From positions 1-64,000 of the forward strand of contig JADGDU010000001.1 in the NCBI GenBank assembly GCA_016744705.1: a stretch of 64,000 nucleotides of DNA, given 5' to 3'. The translations under genes and the position numbers were made by a program. This stretch comes from Candidatus Krumholzibacteriia bacterium (GTDB taxonomy: Bacteria; Krumholzibacteriota; Krumholzibacteriia; LZORAL124-64-63). The stretch's first letter is position 1; each line of letters opens with the position of its first letter. Shown here piece after piece: positions 28,857 through 37,491 of the stretch. The notes below the pieces were generated by a model, which had not been told where the DNA came from, made no database searches, and was given only the letters and a program-made list of their open reading frames with translations.

Positions 28857-31313
28857 ATGATCATGTCTGCCCCCACGCCAGACGAAACTTATCCAGCAGA
28901 TTGGCCCCCGGACTATCAGAAAGCCGCAAACAGCGGTGTATGCGTTCATTGTGGTAATTCTTTGGGGAAATTTTGGAACCGTGAGGACGGTCCTTTTTGC
29001 TGCCGGGGCTGCCTAAACGTCTACCGCATGATCCACCAGGAAAACCTGGAACGCTTTTATGACCTAAAACCAGTCTCCCACGCCCCAGCCGCCAATTTGC
29101 GGGGCGACAGCTTTGGCTGGCTGGATCGCCTCATCGAAGAGAAGGCCGCATCCCCCACCGCCACCACTGGTGTGCTGCACCTGGATCTGGATATTCAGGG
29201 TGTTCATTGCGCCGCCTGCGTCTGGCTCATCGAAGAACTTTTCAAGCGCCAACCGGCGGGCATCAGCTTGCGCATCAACCCCACTTTGGGCAAAGTGGAA
29301 TTGAGCTGGGACCCGGCCCAGGGCGAACTGAAAGAGTTCTTGGCCGAAGTGGAAAAGTTTGGCTACCGCCTGGGGCCCAGCCGCAAGGGAGTGCACAAGC
29401 ATTCCCGCAACCTGCTCATGCGCATGGCTGTATCCATCAGCATGGCCATGAATGTGATGATGTTCAGTCTGAGCTACTACTTTGGATTGGCGCCTGAAGA
29501 CGGCGGGCTGTACCAATTCTTTGGCTGGCTAAGCCTGGTTTTGGCCACTGTTTCGGTCATTGCCGGAGGGGGAGTCTTTTTCAAAGGCGCCATCGCAGGC
29601 CTGAGGCGCCGGGTCGCCCACCTGGATGTGCCCATTTCTCTGGGAATGGTCTTGGCCTATCTGGGTAGCATTTGGGGGTTTATGACCGGCGGCCCTGAAG
29701 AAGCCTACTTCGACAGCTTGACCATCTTCATCGCCCTAATGCTGGTGGGACGCTGGGCCCAGGAACACATTCTGGAAAAGAACCGCAATGCCCTGCTGGA
29801 TTCCTCCGGAGCCGAAAACCTCACCGTCAAACGCCTGGCCCAGGGCAAACTTGAAGCCATTTCCGCTACGGAAGTGATCCAAAACGACGAGCTGTGGATC
29901 GCCCCCGGAGATCTGTTGCCTGTGGAAGGCATCCTCATGCGCCGCAGCACCGAAGTGGCACTGGATTGGATCACCGGCGAATCGGAACAAATTGCCTTCA
30001 AACCCGGTGACGCCATACCCGCTGGGGCCTTCAACGCCACCCACCATGGCTTCACCGTCACCGCCAGCGAAGATTTTGCAGACAGCCGGCTACAGGATCT
30101 ACTGCGCTCCAGCACCCTCAGCGATGAAGATTTCAAACCCCAATGGTGGCACAATATCAGCAGTTGGTATGTCACATTGGTGCTGGTGGCCGCCTTTGCC
30201 GGTTTTGCCATGTGGGCCCAAACCGACATCACCCTGGCCCTGAAAGTGACCATCAGCGTTTTGGTCGTCACCTGCCCCTGCGCCTTAGGCCTGGCAACAC
30301 CCCTGGCTGAAGAATTGATCCACTTTGGCTTACGCCGAGGGGGAGTGTTCCTGCGCAAAGCCAGCTTCATGGAAAAAGCCCTCGCTGTTAAGAAGGTTCT
30401 GCTGGATAAAACCGGTACTCTCACCATGGGCCAGTTGATTCTGGATGACGAATCCCAAAACAACCTGCAGAATTTAGACAACCACCAAAAAGCAGTACTG
30501 CAGCACATGATTCTGCGCAGCAACCATCCCGTCAGCCAATGCCTGGCCCAAGCTCTGAAATCAGCTTTCACCAGCGAAGAATCCCCGCGGATTGTTTTCG
30601 GAGAAGAGTTGGCCGAAATTCCCGGTTCTGGTCTGGAATTGCCCCTCGAGGAGGGGATCTGGCGTCTGGGCAAAGCGGAGTTTGCCCTGGGGAAATCAAT
30701 CACCGAGTCCGGGGCCCAAACTCTCCTGACTTTAAATCACACCCTCATTGCCGGCTTCAACATGCGCGAAGAGCTCAAGGCCGATGCTGCCGCAGAGTTG
30801 AAAGATTTGAAAACAGCTGGTTTTGAAATCTATTTGTTAAGCGGCGATTCCCAGGCCAAAGTCGACCTGGCAGCCCAGGCCCTGGGTGTAGCCCCCGACC
30901 AATCCTTTGGAAACCTGAACCCTCAGGAAAAGGCCAAAAAAGTACGCTCTCTAGACAATGGTGATACGCTCATGGTGGGCGACGGCCTAAACGACAGCCC
31001 CAGCTTCGAAGTAGCCCTCTGCGCCGCCACCCCGGCCGTGGACCGCCCTGTTTTGCCGGGTAAAGCCGACTTCTATTTTATGGGTGACGGCATATCCGCC
31101 ATCCGCAAGTCCCTGTTGGCAGCCCGCCATCTGCGCAAAGTTGTCCGCGACAATATTGCTATCGCCATTATTTACAATGCCTTATCCGTAGGATTGTGCC
31201 TCGCTGGCCTCGTCACCCCCGTGGTGGCCGCCATCCTGATGCCTCTCAGTTCGGTTTCGGTTGTTTCACTGACCGCCCTGCGCCTGACGACCCGGAGGTT
31301 GCCATGGATGTAA
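28857..31313 (+). CDS. ccoI: Copper-transporting P1B-type ATPase for cbb3 oxidase assembly (CcoI/FixI)
   Basis: Inner-membrane copper ATPase that supplies Cu for cbb3 oxidase. It has 818 residues. A Cys-rich N-terminus (CVHCG and FCCRGC, near 27-57) and an HMA domain (GVHCAACVWL, Cys118/121) are typical of CcoI/FixI. ATPase landmarks: TGES (373-376), CPC in TM6 (473-475), DKTGTLT with the phosphorylated Asp520, an NHP motif, and GDGLND (Asp709). It starts a unit with ccoS, whose ATG overlaps its 3' end by 10 bases. An ATG two codons later (28863) is an equally possible start. Placement before ccoNOQP supports the CcoI role rather than general copper export. Confidence 0.95.
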   Translation: MIMSAPTPDETYPADWPPDYQKAANSGVCVHCGNSLGKFWNREDGPFCCRGCLNVYRMIHQENLERFYDLKPVSHAPAANLRGDSFGWLDRLIEEKAASPTATTGVLHLDLDIQGVHCAACVWLIEELFKRQPAGISLRINPTLGKVELSWDPAQGELKEFLAEVEKFGYRLGPSRKGVHKHSRNLLMRMAVSISMAMNVMMFSLSYYFGLAPEDGGLYQFFGWLSLVLATVSVIAGGGVFFKGAIAGLRRRVAHLDVPISLGMVLAYLGSIWGFMTGGPEEAYFDSLTIFIALMLVGRWAQEHILEKNRNALLDSSGAENLTVKRLAQGKLEAISATEVIQNDELWIAPGDLLPVEGILMRRSTEVALDWITGESEQIAFKPGDAIPAGAFNATHHGFTVTASEDFADSRLQDLLRSSTLSDEDFKPQWWHNISSWYVTLVLVAAFAGFAMWAQTDITLALKVTISVLVVTCPCALGLATPLAEELIHFGLRRGGVFLRKASFMEKALAVKKVLLDKTGTLTMGQLILDDESQNNLQNLDNHQKAVLQHMILRSNHPVSQCLAQALKSAFTSEESPRIVFGEELAEIPGSGLELPLEEGIWRLGKAEFALGKSITESGAQTLLTLNHTLIAGFNMREELKADAAAELKDLKTAGFEIYLLSGDSQAKVDLAAQALGVAPDQSFGNLNPQEKAKKVRSLDNGDTLMVGDGLNDSPSFEVALCAATPAVDRPVLPGKADFYFMGDGISAIRKSLLAARHLRKVVRDNIAIAIIYNALSVGLCLAGLVTPVVAAILMPLSSVSVVSLTALRLTTRRLPWM

Positions 31314-31525
31314 TCATTGCCCTCGTACTCATCAGCCTGATGCTGGTCATAGCTGGACTGGTATTCTTCTTCACACGCCTTTTTGACGGCGATTTTGAGC
31401 ACGGAGACAGACTTAGCCTGCTTCCATTAGCCGACGACACAGGAGAAAATGAAAACAAGACAAAAAAGGATGATGACAATTCGGACACAATCGATTCTAA
31501 TGCTCAGGGGCAATGCGCCGAGTAA
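31304..31525 (+). CDS. ccoS: cbb3 oxidase assembly protein CcoS
   Basis: A 73-residue single-span membrane protein (MDVIIALVLISLMLVIAGLV) with a LFDGDFEHGD segment, the CcoS hallmark of an N-terminal TM followed by a short acidic region. The ATG at 31304 has GGAGG upstream and overlaps the end of ccoI, so translation is coupled. CcoS is needed for cofactor insertion in cbb3 oxidase. The tail is very acidic and Asn/Asp-rich. Its stop lies inside the following terminator stem. Confidence 0.92.
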   Translation: MDVIIALVLISLMLVIAGLVFFFTRLFDGDFEHGDRLSLLPLADDTGENENKTKKDDDNSDTIDSNAQGQCAE

Positions 31526-31545
31526 TTCCATTCGTGGAATTTTTT
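31524..31545 (+). terminator. UUCG-loop terminator after ccoS
   Basis: AATTCCA (31524-31530), loop TTCG, TGGAATT (31535-31541), then TTTT. The very stable TTCG tetraloop and T run make it a clear intrinsic terminator. It overlaps the ccoS stop codon and separates ccoIS from ccoNOQP. Confidence 0.8.
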
Positions 31546-31601
31546 GACGTTCCCCTTGATCGGGTAGTCGGGACAATTAGCAAAGGAGGAAGGTGCTCCC
31601 T

Positions 31602-33962
31602 ATGGAAGCAACGAACACCCAAATGAAGACTGTCGTTTATGATGACGCAGTCGTACGCGCCTTTTCGATCATTACGATCGTATGGGGCGTGGTAGCATTT
31701 CTGGTTGGCGTCATTGTCGCCACCCAACTGTCTTTTTGGCAGGCCAATTTTGGCGTCGAATGGTTGAGCTTTGGACGTTTGCGTCCCCTGCACACCAACG
31801 CCGCCATCTTCGCCTTCGTGGGCAACGGCATGTTTGCAGGAATTTATTATTCCACGCAAAGGCTGCTGAAAACCCGCATGGCCAACGATTTTCTGAGTTG
31901 GGCCAACTTCTGGGGATGGCAACTGGTCATTGTAACGGCCGCCATTACCTACCCTCTGGGTCTGACCCAGGGTAAAGAATACGCCGAACTCATCTGGCCT
32001 ATCGATTTGCTGGTTGTAGTTGTTTGGGTGATTTTCGCCGCCAACTTCTTCTGGACCCTGGCCATTCGCAACGAGAAAAACCTCTACGTTGCTCTCTGGT
32101 TTTACATCTCCACCATCGTGACCATTGCGGTGCTGTACATCGTCAACAACCTTCAGTTGCCGACGAGTTTCACCCACAGTTATCCGATATATGGAGGTGT
32201 TCAGGACGCTCTGGTTCAGTGGTGGTATGGCCATAACGCCGTAGCCTTCTTCCTGACTACGCCGCCTCTGGGCCTGATGTACTACTTCATGGTCAAGGCA
32301 GCTGATCGTCCGGTGTACTCTTACCGGCTGTCGGTGGTTCACTTCTGGTCCCTCATTTTCCTGTATATCTGGGCCGGACCCCACCACTTGCTGTACACCG
32401 CTCTTCCCGATTGGGCTCAAACCCTGGGTATGATCTTCTCGATTATGCTTTGGGCACCCAGCTGGGGTGGCATGCTCAACGGCCTGCTCACTCTGCGTGG
32501 AGCCTGGGATAAGCTGCGCACCGACCCGGTCATCAAATTCTTCGTGGTTGCTGTGACCTTCTACGGCATGAGCACCTTCGAAGGTCCTTTGCTGTCTATC
32601 AAGAGTGTCAGCGCCTTGGGTCACTACACTGACTGGATCATCGGGCACGTGCATGCCGGCGCCCTGGGCTGGAATGGCTTCATGACCTTCGGTATTCTTT
32701 ACTGGATGTGGCCTCGGTTGTACGGCACCAAACTTTACAGCACCAAGCTCGCAGAAATGCACTTCTGGATTGGCACCATTGCCATCCTGATGTATGTCGT
32801 CTCCATGTGGGTCAGCGGTGTGAGCCAGGGTCTGTTCTGGCGCGCACTGGATGCCGAAGGCTTCCTCAAGTACCCCGACTTCATTGAGGGCCTGACCAAC
32901 AGTCGTGCCATGTACCAGACTCGTCTGGCTGGCGGAACGCTGTTCTTCCTCAGTTCCTTCCTGTTGGTGTACAACATGATTATGACTGCCAGACAGGGCA
33001 GTCCCAAAACCGTAAGCGTTCAGGTGCCTGTGAAGCGTCCTGAAGGTGATAAGGTCAGCATTTGGGCCTTGATGACCAGCGTGCCCATGATGTTCATCAA
33101 CTCCATTCTGTTGGTGGCCTTCCTGTTCGGTTTTGCCGGCGACATGGTCAGCCCACTGCTGCTGGCTCTGCTCCTGGTCCTTTTCATTGCCGGAATCATT
33201 TCTTATGGCACCAGCCAGAGGAAATGGGGCGAATGGTACGGATTGATCGAACGCCATGCTCTGGTGTTCACCATTCTGGCCCTGGTGGCTGTGCTCATTG
33301 GTGGAGCGGTGGAAATCATTCCCACCCTCATCATCAGCGAGAATGTGCCTCTGGAAATCACTGAAGAGATGATCGCCGAAGATCCTTCTCTGGCCGAGAC
33401 TGCCAAGTGGTTGCAAAAACCCTACAGTCCTCTGGAGCTGGCCGGGCGCGACATCTACGTGGCCGAAGGTTGTTACCTTTGCCACAGCCAGATGATTCGT
33501 CCCTTCCGTCATGAAGTTCTTCGCTATGGCGATTATTCTCGCATGGAAGAGTCTTTGCTGGATCACCCTTTCCAGTGGGGTAGCAAGCGCACTGGTCTGG
33601 ATCTGGCCCGGGTGGGCGGCAAGTATGATAACTTGTGGCATTACCTACACCTTATGGACCCTCGGTCCACGTCGCCTTCGTCCAACATGCCTGCTTATAC
33701 TCATTTCAAGACCAAAACGGTCGATCCTGAAATGATTGTGGGTCGCATGCGCGCCCTGGGCAAACTCGGAGTTCCTTATCATGAAGAGGACTACGACTTG
33801 GCCGCCCAACGATTCATGAGCCAGGGACAGTTAATTTCTGATTACCTGGCTGGCAACGATGTCAATGTGGCACCTGACAGCGAAATGGCTGCCATGATCG
33901 CTTACCTGCAACGCTTGGGACGCGGGCCTCAGCCCCTGACCCCGGCCGTTGCCACCAAGTAG
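31602..33962 (+). CDS. ccoNO: Fused cbb3 cytochrome c oxidase subunits I and II (CcoN-CcoO)
   Basis: Catalytic core of the high-affinity cbb3 terminal oxidase, with subunits I and II joined in one chain of 786 residues. The CcoN part (1 to about 470) has heme and CuB histidines in RPLHTNAAIFAF, WYGHNAVAFF, WAGPHHLLYT and GHVHAGALGWNG. Extra hydrophobic segments at about 490-590 link to the CcoO part. There the heme c motif CYLCH lies near residue 623, followed by RPFRHEVLRYGDYS and an NMPAY axial-Met segment. Such fusions are known from Bacteroidota and relatives. ATG 31602 is chosen with AGGAGG at 31584-31589; a GTG at 31593 is too close to it. Confidence 0.95.
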   Translation: MEATNTQMKTVVYDDAVVRAFSIITIVWGVVAFLVGVIVATQLSFWQANFGVEWLSFGRLRPLHTNAAIFAFVGNGMFAGIYYSTQRLLKTRMANDFLSWANFWGWQLVIVTAAITYPLGLTQGKEYAELIWPIDLLVVVVWVIFAANFFWTLAIRNEKNLYVALWFYISTIVTIAVLYIVNNLQLPTSFTHSYPIYGGVQDALVQWWYGHNAVAFFLTTPPLGLMYYFMVKAADRPVYSYRLSVVHFWSLIFLYIWAGPHHLLYTALPDWAQTLGMIFSIMLWAPSWGGMLNGLLTLRGAWDKLRTDPVIKFFVVAVTFYGMSTFEGPLLSIKSVSALGHYTDWIIGHVHAGALGWNGFMTFGILYWMWPRLYGTKLYSTKLAEMHFWIGTIAILMYVVSMWVSGVSQGLFWRALDAEGFLKYPDFIEGLTNSRAMYQTRLAGGTLFFLSSFLLVYNMIMTARQGSPKTVSVQVPVKRPEGDKVSIWALMTSVPMMFINSILLVAFLFGFAGDMVSPLLLALLLVLFIAGIISYGTSQRKWGEWYGLIERHALVFTILALVAVLIGGAVEIIPTLIISENVPLEITEEMIAEDPSLAETAKWLQKPYSPLELAGRDIYVAEGCYLCHSQMIRPFRHEVLRYGDYSRMEESLLDHPFQWGSKRTGLDLARVGGKYDNLWHYLHLMDPRSTSPSSNMPAYTHFKTKTVDPEMIVGRMRALGKLGVPYHEEDYDLAAQRFMSQGQLISDYLAGNDVNVAPDSEMAAMIAYLQRLGRGPQPLTPAVATK

Positions 33963-33971
33963 GAGACTGAG

Positions 33972-34181
33972 ATGTATCAGCAATTCTACGACAAGAGCGA
34001 TCTGCTGGCTTGGCCCCTGGTGGGCCTGGTCATCTTCATCGGGCTTTTCCTTGGAGTTCTGGGCTATGTGTTTTTTGGTCTGAAGAACAAGGATAAAGTC
34101 GACGAAATGGCTGCTTTGCCATTCGTAACAGAAAATGAATCTGACGGTTACGCTGAAGGGAGGGCCCAAAACAATGAGTGA
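33972..34181 (+). CDS. ccoQ: CcoQ-like small cbb3 oxidase subunit
   Basis: A 69-residue protein with one transmembrane helix (WPLVGLVIFIGLFLGVLGYV) and a short cytoplasmic tail. Size and position between ccoNO and ccoP fit CcoQ, which stabilises the complex. Its start follows GGAGACTGAG, and its end overlaps the ccoP start by 8 bases. Similarity is mostly by position and topology. Confidence 0.8.
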   Translation: MYQQFYDKSDLLAWPLVGLVIFIGLFLGVLGYVFFGLKNKDKVDEMAALPFVTENESDGYAEGRAQNNE

Positions 34182-34770
34182 ACATAAAGACAGTGGCCAT
34201 GACAACAGGTCGGAGTATGTAGCCGACACTGTCATGGAGCATGAATACGACGGGATCCAGGAGTTCGACAACAAATTGCCGAACTGGTGGTTGTGGCTTA
34301 TGTGGGGCAGCATGGTTTTTGCGCTGTTCTACTGGCTGGTTTTCCACACTCTGGAAATCCGTGATTTGCCCAAAGGTGATTTCGAAACCGAAATGCGCCT
34401 GGCCGATGAAGCCATGATGGAACGCATGAAGAACAACCCCGTCACCAATGAGTCTCTGATGGCTATCGTTGAGATGCCAGCTCAGGTAGCAGAGGGACGG
34501 GATATGTTTGTGAAGTTCTGTGTGGCCTGTCACCTGGACAAGGGAGAAGGCCTCGTAGGCCCGAACCTCACCGATGGTGTCTGGGTTCACGGCTGCGAGC
34601 CCATGGACCTGCATAAAATCGTCTCTGACGGTGTTGCAGCCAAAGGCATGCCTGCCTGGATGAACCAACTTGGCCCCGGTGGAGTGCAGACGGTGGTGGC
34701 TTATGTCATGACCCTCCGCAATACCGAGGTAGCCGGTAAAGCCCCGGAAGGGGAGCCGTGCAAGTTCTAG
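34174..34770 (+). CDS. ccoP: cbb3 oxidase subunit III (CcoP), mono-heme form
   Basis: Membrane-anchored cytochrome c that feeds electrons to CcoNO. It has 198 residues, shorter than the usual roughly 300. An N-terminal segment with NKLPNWWLWLMWGSMVFALF is the typical CcoP_N plus TM helix. Only one heme motif is present, CVACH at 116-120, with KGMPAW as the probable axial Met. Classic proteobacterial CcoP has two. ATG 34174 has GGGAGGG nine bases upstream. A strong terminator follows. Confidence 0.92.
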   Translation: MSEHKDSGHDNRSEYVADTVMEHEYDGIQEFDNKLPNWWLWLMWGSMVFALFYWLVFHTLEIRDLPKGDFETEMRLADEAMMERMKNNPVTNESLMAIVEMPAQVAEGRDMFVKFCVACHLDKGEGLVGPNLTDGVWVHGCEPMDLHKIVSDGVAAKGMPAWMNQLGPGGVQTVVAYVMTLRNTEVAGKAPEGEPCKF

Positions 34771-34802
34771 TCGAGGGCGACGAGAAAAAGCACATCGGAA
34801 AG

Positions 34803-34834
34803 GGCGGTCGCCATCCGGCGGCCGCCTCTTTATT
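34803..34834 (+). terminator. Intrinsic terminator after ccoP
   Basis: GGCGGTCGCC (34803-34812) pairs with GGCGGCCGCC (34817-34826), a ten-pair stem with one G-T pair and an ATCC loop, followed by TCTTTATT. Confidence 0.85.
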
Positions 34835-34879
34835 ATGGTCTAAAGCCCACGCTTTGACCCTGAATTGGAGGACGCGATC

Positions 34880-36301
34880 ATGACGGAAAATAGCGGGCAG
34901 GATGCCCCACGGAAAAAGGTCAGCAAAAAACGCGCACCTGACCTCAATACCGTTTACACCATCAACGCCGATGGATCCCGCAACTTCCTGCAAGTTGCCG
35001 ATGTCAAAGGGAAATGGCATCTCCGTCGCAACATAGTTTATTACCTTTTACTGGCCGTGTTTCTTATCACTCCCTGGTTGACCATCGGTGGCAAACCAGC
35101 CCTGCATCTGAATATTCCCGACCGCAGCGCACACATCTTTGGCGGTACGTTCACCAACCAGGACTTCCATCTGGTCTTTTTTCTACTAATTGGCGCCGGA
35201 CTGAGCATCTTCGTGATGACCTCCCTGTTTGGCCGCATCTGGTGTGGTTTCTTTTGCCCCCAGACCATGTTCATGGAAGGCGTTTACCGCCCCATCGAAC
35301 GGTTGATCGAAGGCGACCGCATAGCGCGCATCAGGCGCAACAAGGGCGAGGCCAGTGCCGATAAAACTGCTCGTAAATTTCTAAAGCACGTGGTCTTCAT
35401 CGCCCTTTCGTGGTTTTTCTCAGTGGCCTTCATGGCTTTCTTCATTCCTCCCCACGAATTGATCACCCTGCTGCCCTTCTTTCCCGGTCACAGCACCGCA
35501 TTAATCTGGAGTCTCTTCTGGACCGGCATGCTTTACTTCGATTACAGCTGGTTCCGCGAACAAACATGCCTCATCATTTGCCCTTACGGCCGCCTGCAAT
35601 CCACCCTGGTTGATTACGATACAGTGATCATCGGATACGATGAAAAACGTGGCGAGCCCAGGGAAAAAGGCGTAAAAAGTGGTGGCGACTGCATCGATTG
35701 CCGGCGCTGCGTCGATGTTTGCCCCACCGGTATCGACATCCGCAATGGTCTGCAGCTGGAGTGTATCGGTTGCACCAACTGTATTGATGCCTGCGATGAT
35801 ATCATGGACAAAATCGGTTTGCCCCAGGGCCTGGTCCGTTTCGATTCCTCTCGGGGATTCGAGACTGGGAAAAGCCAGATCTTCCGGCCCCGGTTCTGGA
35901 TTTATGCTGTGGTATTGCTGTCTCTGACGGCTCTGTTCGTAGTACGTGCGGGCAACCGTGAGTCGTTCCATATCACGACCATGCGCAGCCAGGGCATGCC
36001 CTATACCATCGACGCAGGCAACATCCGCAACCTGTACACCATGCACCTGCAGAATAAAACCGATGAAGAAAAGGTATATTTCATCAGTGCCGCCGACGAT
36101 GCCCTGGAAGGATACGAAGGTGTTTCATACATCATTCCCCAGCCTCGCATTGCTTTGTCGGCCTTGGGTGACCAGCAGTTGACCCTGTTTGCGATCATGC
36201 CCAAATCGAGCTATTCTCTGCCCGAAGATTTCCACTTCGCGTTCACCGACTCGGCGACCGGCGTAGTGCAGAAGAATAAAGTTCGTTTCAGGGGGCCATG
36301 A
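34880..36301 (+). CDS. ccoG: cbb3 oxidase accessory protein CcoG (4Fe-4S ferredoxin-type, membrane)
   Basis: Membrane iron-sulfur protein thought to reduce copper for cbb3 assembly. It has 473 residues, with several TM helices in the first 220 and a WCGFFCPQTMF segment typical of the NapH/CcoG family. Two 4Fe-4S motifs follow at about 270-300 (CxxCxxCxxxCP and CxxCxxCxxxC forms). A last TM leads into a C-terminal Ig-like periplasmic domain. ATG 34880 has GGAGG eight bases upstream. It sits after the ccoP terminator, so it needs its own promoter or read-through. Confidence 0.94.
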   Translation: MTENSGQDAPRKKVSKKRAPDLNTVYTINADGSRNFLQVADVKGKWHLRRNIVYYLLLAVFLITPWLTIGGKPALHLNIPDRSAHIFGGTFTNQDFHLVFFLLIGAGLSIFVMTSLFGRIWCGFFCPQTMFMEGVYRPIERLIEGDRIARIRRNKGEASADKTARKFLKHVVFIALSWFFSVAFMAFFIPPHELITLLPFFPGHSTALIWSLFWTGMLYFDYSWFREQTCLIICPYGRLQSTLVDYDTVIIGYDEKRGEPREKGVKSGGDCIDCRRCVDVCPTGIDIRNGLQLECIGCTNCIDACDDIMDKIGLPQGLVRFDSSRGFETGKSQIFRPRFWIYAVVLLSLTALFVVRAGNRESFHITTMRSQGMPYTIDAGNIRNLYTMHLQNKTDEEKVYFISAADDALEGYEGVSYIIPQPRIALSALGDQQLTLFAIMPKSSYSLPEDFHFAFTDSATGVVQKNKVRFRGP

Positions 36302-36305
36302 TAAA

Positions 36306-36485
36306 ATGCGCAAATGGTTGTACGATCGTCCATGGATCTGGATTGTGGTGATGTTGACTTTGTTGGTGGGCTTTGGAGCTGTGGTGCTGGTCATCGCAGA
36401 ATTGAACAAGCCGACAATTGTCAAACCCAGGACTTCGATGGTGGTTCCGGTTGAGGCTGCTGCCTTCAGGGTGGAAACTGTCTGA
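36306..36485 (+). CDS. Small single-span membrane protein of the cbb3 locus (CcoH-position)
   Basis: A 59-residue protein that starts 4 bases after ccoG and ends just before a strong terminator. Residues 11-32 (WIVVMLTLLVGFGAVVLVIAE) form a TM helix; the rest is a short outer tail (KPTIVKPRTSMVVPVEAAAF). FixH/CcoH normally stands here but is about 150 residues long. This could be a reduced CcoH, a new assembly factor, or an extra small subunit. Tight spacing and shared terminator support a real gene; function is not shown by the sequence. Confidence 0.65.
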   Translation: MRKWLYDRPWIWIVVMLTLLVGFGAVVLVIAELNKPTIVKPRTSMVVPVEAAAFRVETV

Positions 36486-36503
36486 GACTTGATCTTATGA
36501 GAT

Positions 36504-36536
36504 GGCCAGGGTTCCGTTGGAGCCCTGGCCTTGTTT
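36504..36536 (+). terminator. Intrinsic terminator closing the cbb3 locus
   Basis: A 12-pair stem: GGCCAGGGTTCC (36504-36515) with GGAGCCCTGGCC (36519-36530) around GTT, followed by TTGTTT. It also lies between convergent genes. Confidence 0.85.
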
Positions 36537-36544
36537 GGAGAGTC

Positions 36545-37414
36545 TTAGAATTCCCCTTTGCCCCCCGGTCCCCCTTCTCCTGTTCCCACTTTTTCAGGAA
36601 TGCTTGAATTGATGGCAGAGGGCAACTTCCCACAAGCGACTCCTGCAAGCCCCATTAAGCCGGGAGCCTTTCTCATGATGCCATCCAAATGAATGTCTGT
36701 GACTTCTGAGCTTTCGTTATCTTTGAGCACCAGAACATCAGCGGATTGTTCATTCGCTTCCCCCGTGAGAAGAATTTCATCCCAACTATCAGCTTTCCCA
36801 CTCCATACCCTGGTCCCATCTTCCAGGTCGTAGATTTCCATGCTCATGAGCACACTCCGCCCAATGGTCACGGTTCTGGCCAGAGTATTGGCGTGAGGGT
36901 CGCGGCCGTCACGGTTCCTTTGATCCATAGCGAGGGATGCAAAGTCTTGGTCGGTATCAATATCCGAATCATCAAGACGAGCAAAGACCAGATAGCGCAC
37001 CCCCTGCAAATGATCGGCCAGATTTTTTAAATGTTCTATCGAAGGCATTCTGGACTGAGTAATATACTCAGAAACAGCCATCAGAGAAGCTTCCGGCACC
37101 CGTGAGAACACCGTGCTGAATGTCCACACCTCCATGCCATAATCAACTTTCATAAAGCCGCCGTATAGCTTGGGCGCAAGCTCTTCAGAGAGAGCGTCCC
37201 AGGGTTTCAGGAAGGGCTTAAGTTCTTTTTTGGCCATCCCATCGGGTGCAAAATCCGCGTTGAGGTAGACTCCCCCAATGGCCCAGGACGACTCTTTCAT
37301 TTTTTCAAAATCATAGTTCTCTGTTTGGGTGATAACTTTGGCTCCACCGCGGCAGCCCACCATAAAAAGAAGAGAAATTAGAACGAGAAAGAATCGATGG
37401 TTTTTCTGGATCAT
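36545..37414 (-). CDS. Lipoprotein, possibly LpoB/CsgG-like fold
   Basis: A 289-residue lipoprotein from ATG 37414 (GGAGG upstream). Signal peptide and lipobox FMVGC are near residue 20. The mature part has alternating strands and helices, with VRYLVFARLDD and SVLMSMEIYDLEDGTRVWSG, a pattern seen in LpoB/CsgG-type and related periplasmic lipoproteins. The C-terminus is Gly-rich. I cannot assign a function. The cbb3 terminator separates it from the convergent oxidase genes. Confidence 0.75.
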   Translation of the reverse strand: MIQKNHRFFLVLISLLFMVGCRGGAKVITQTENYDFEKMKESSWAIGGVYLNADFAPDGMAKKELKPFLKPWDALSEELAPKLYGGFMKVDYGMEVWTFSTVFSRVPEASLMAVSEYITQSRMPSIEHLKNLADHLQGVRYLVFARLDDSDIDTDQDFASLAMDQRNRDGRDPHANTLARTVTIGRSVLMSMEIYDLEDGTRVWSGKADSWDEILLTGEANEQSADVLVLKDNESSEVTDIHLDGIMRKAPGLMGLAGVACGKLPSAINSSIPEKVGTGEGGPGGKGEF

Positions 37415-37438
37415 CCCCTGGCCTCCACAATAAAAGAG

Positions 37439-37462
37439 TTCCCCGACCTTCTGATCGGGGAA
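37439..37462 (-). terminator. Terminator after the GT2 gene
   Basis: TTCCCCGA and TCGGGGAA pair around eight bases; on the minus strand CTCTTTTATT follows. Confidence 0.7.
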
Positions 37463-37491
37463 CACTCATTATGCATCAAATATCAGCTAGA

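Noticed and set aside
31497-33641. Long open frame (about 714 codons) on the minus strand opposite ccoNO
   Set aside because: It mirrors the codon structure of ccoNO, has a low-complexity His/Gln/Glu-rich translation, no ribosome site and no recognisable domain. A shadow frame.
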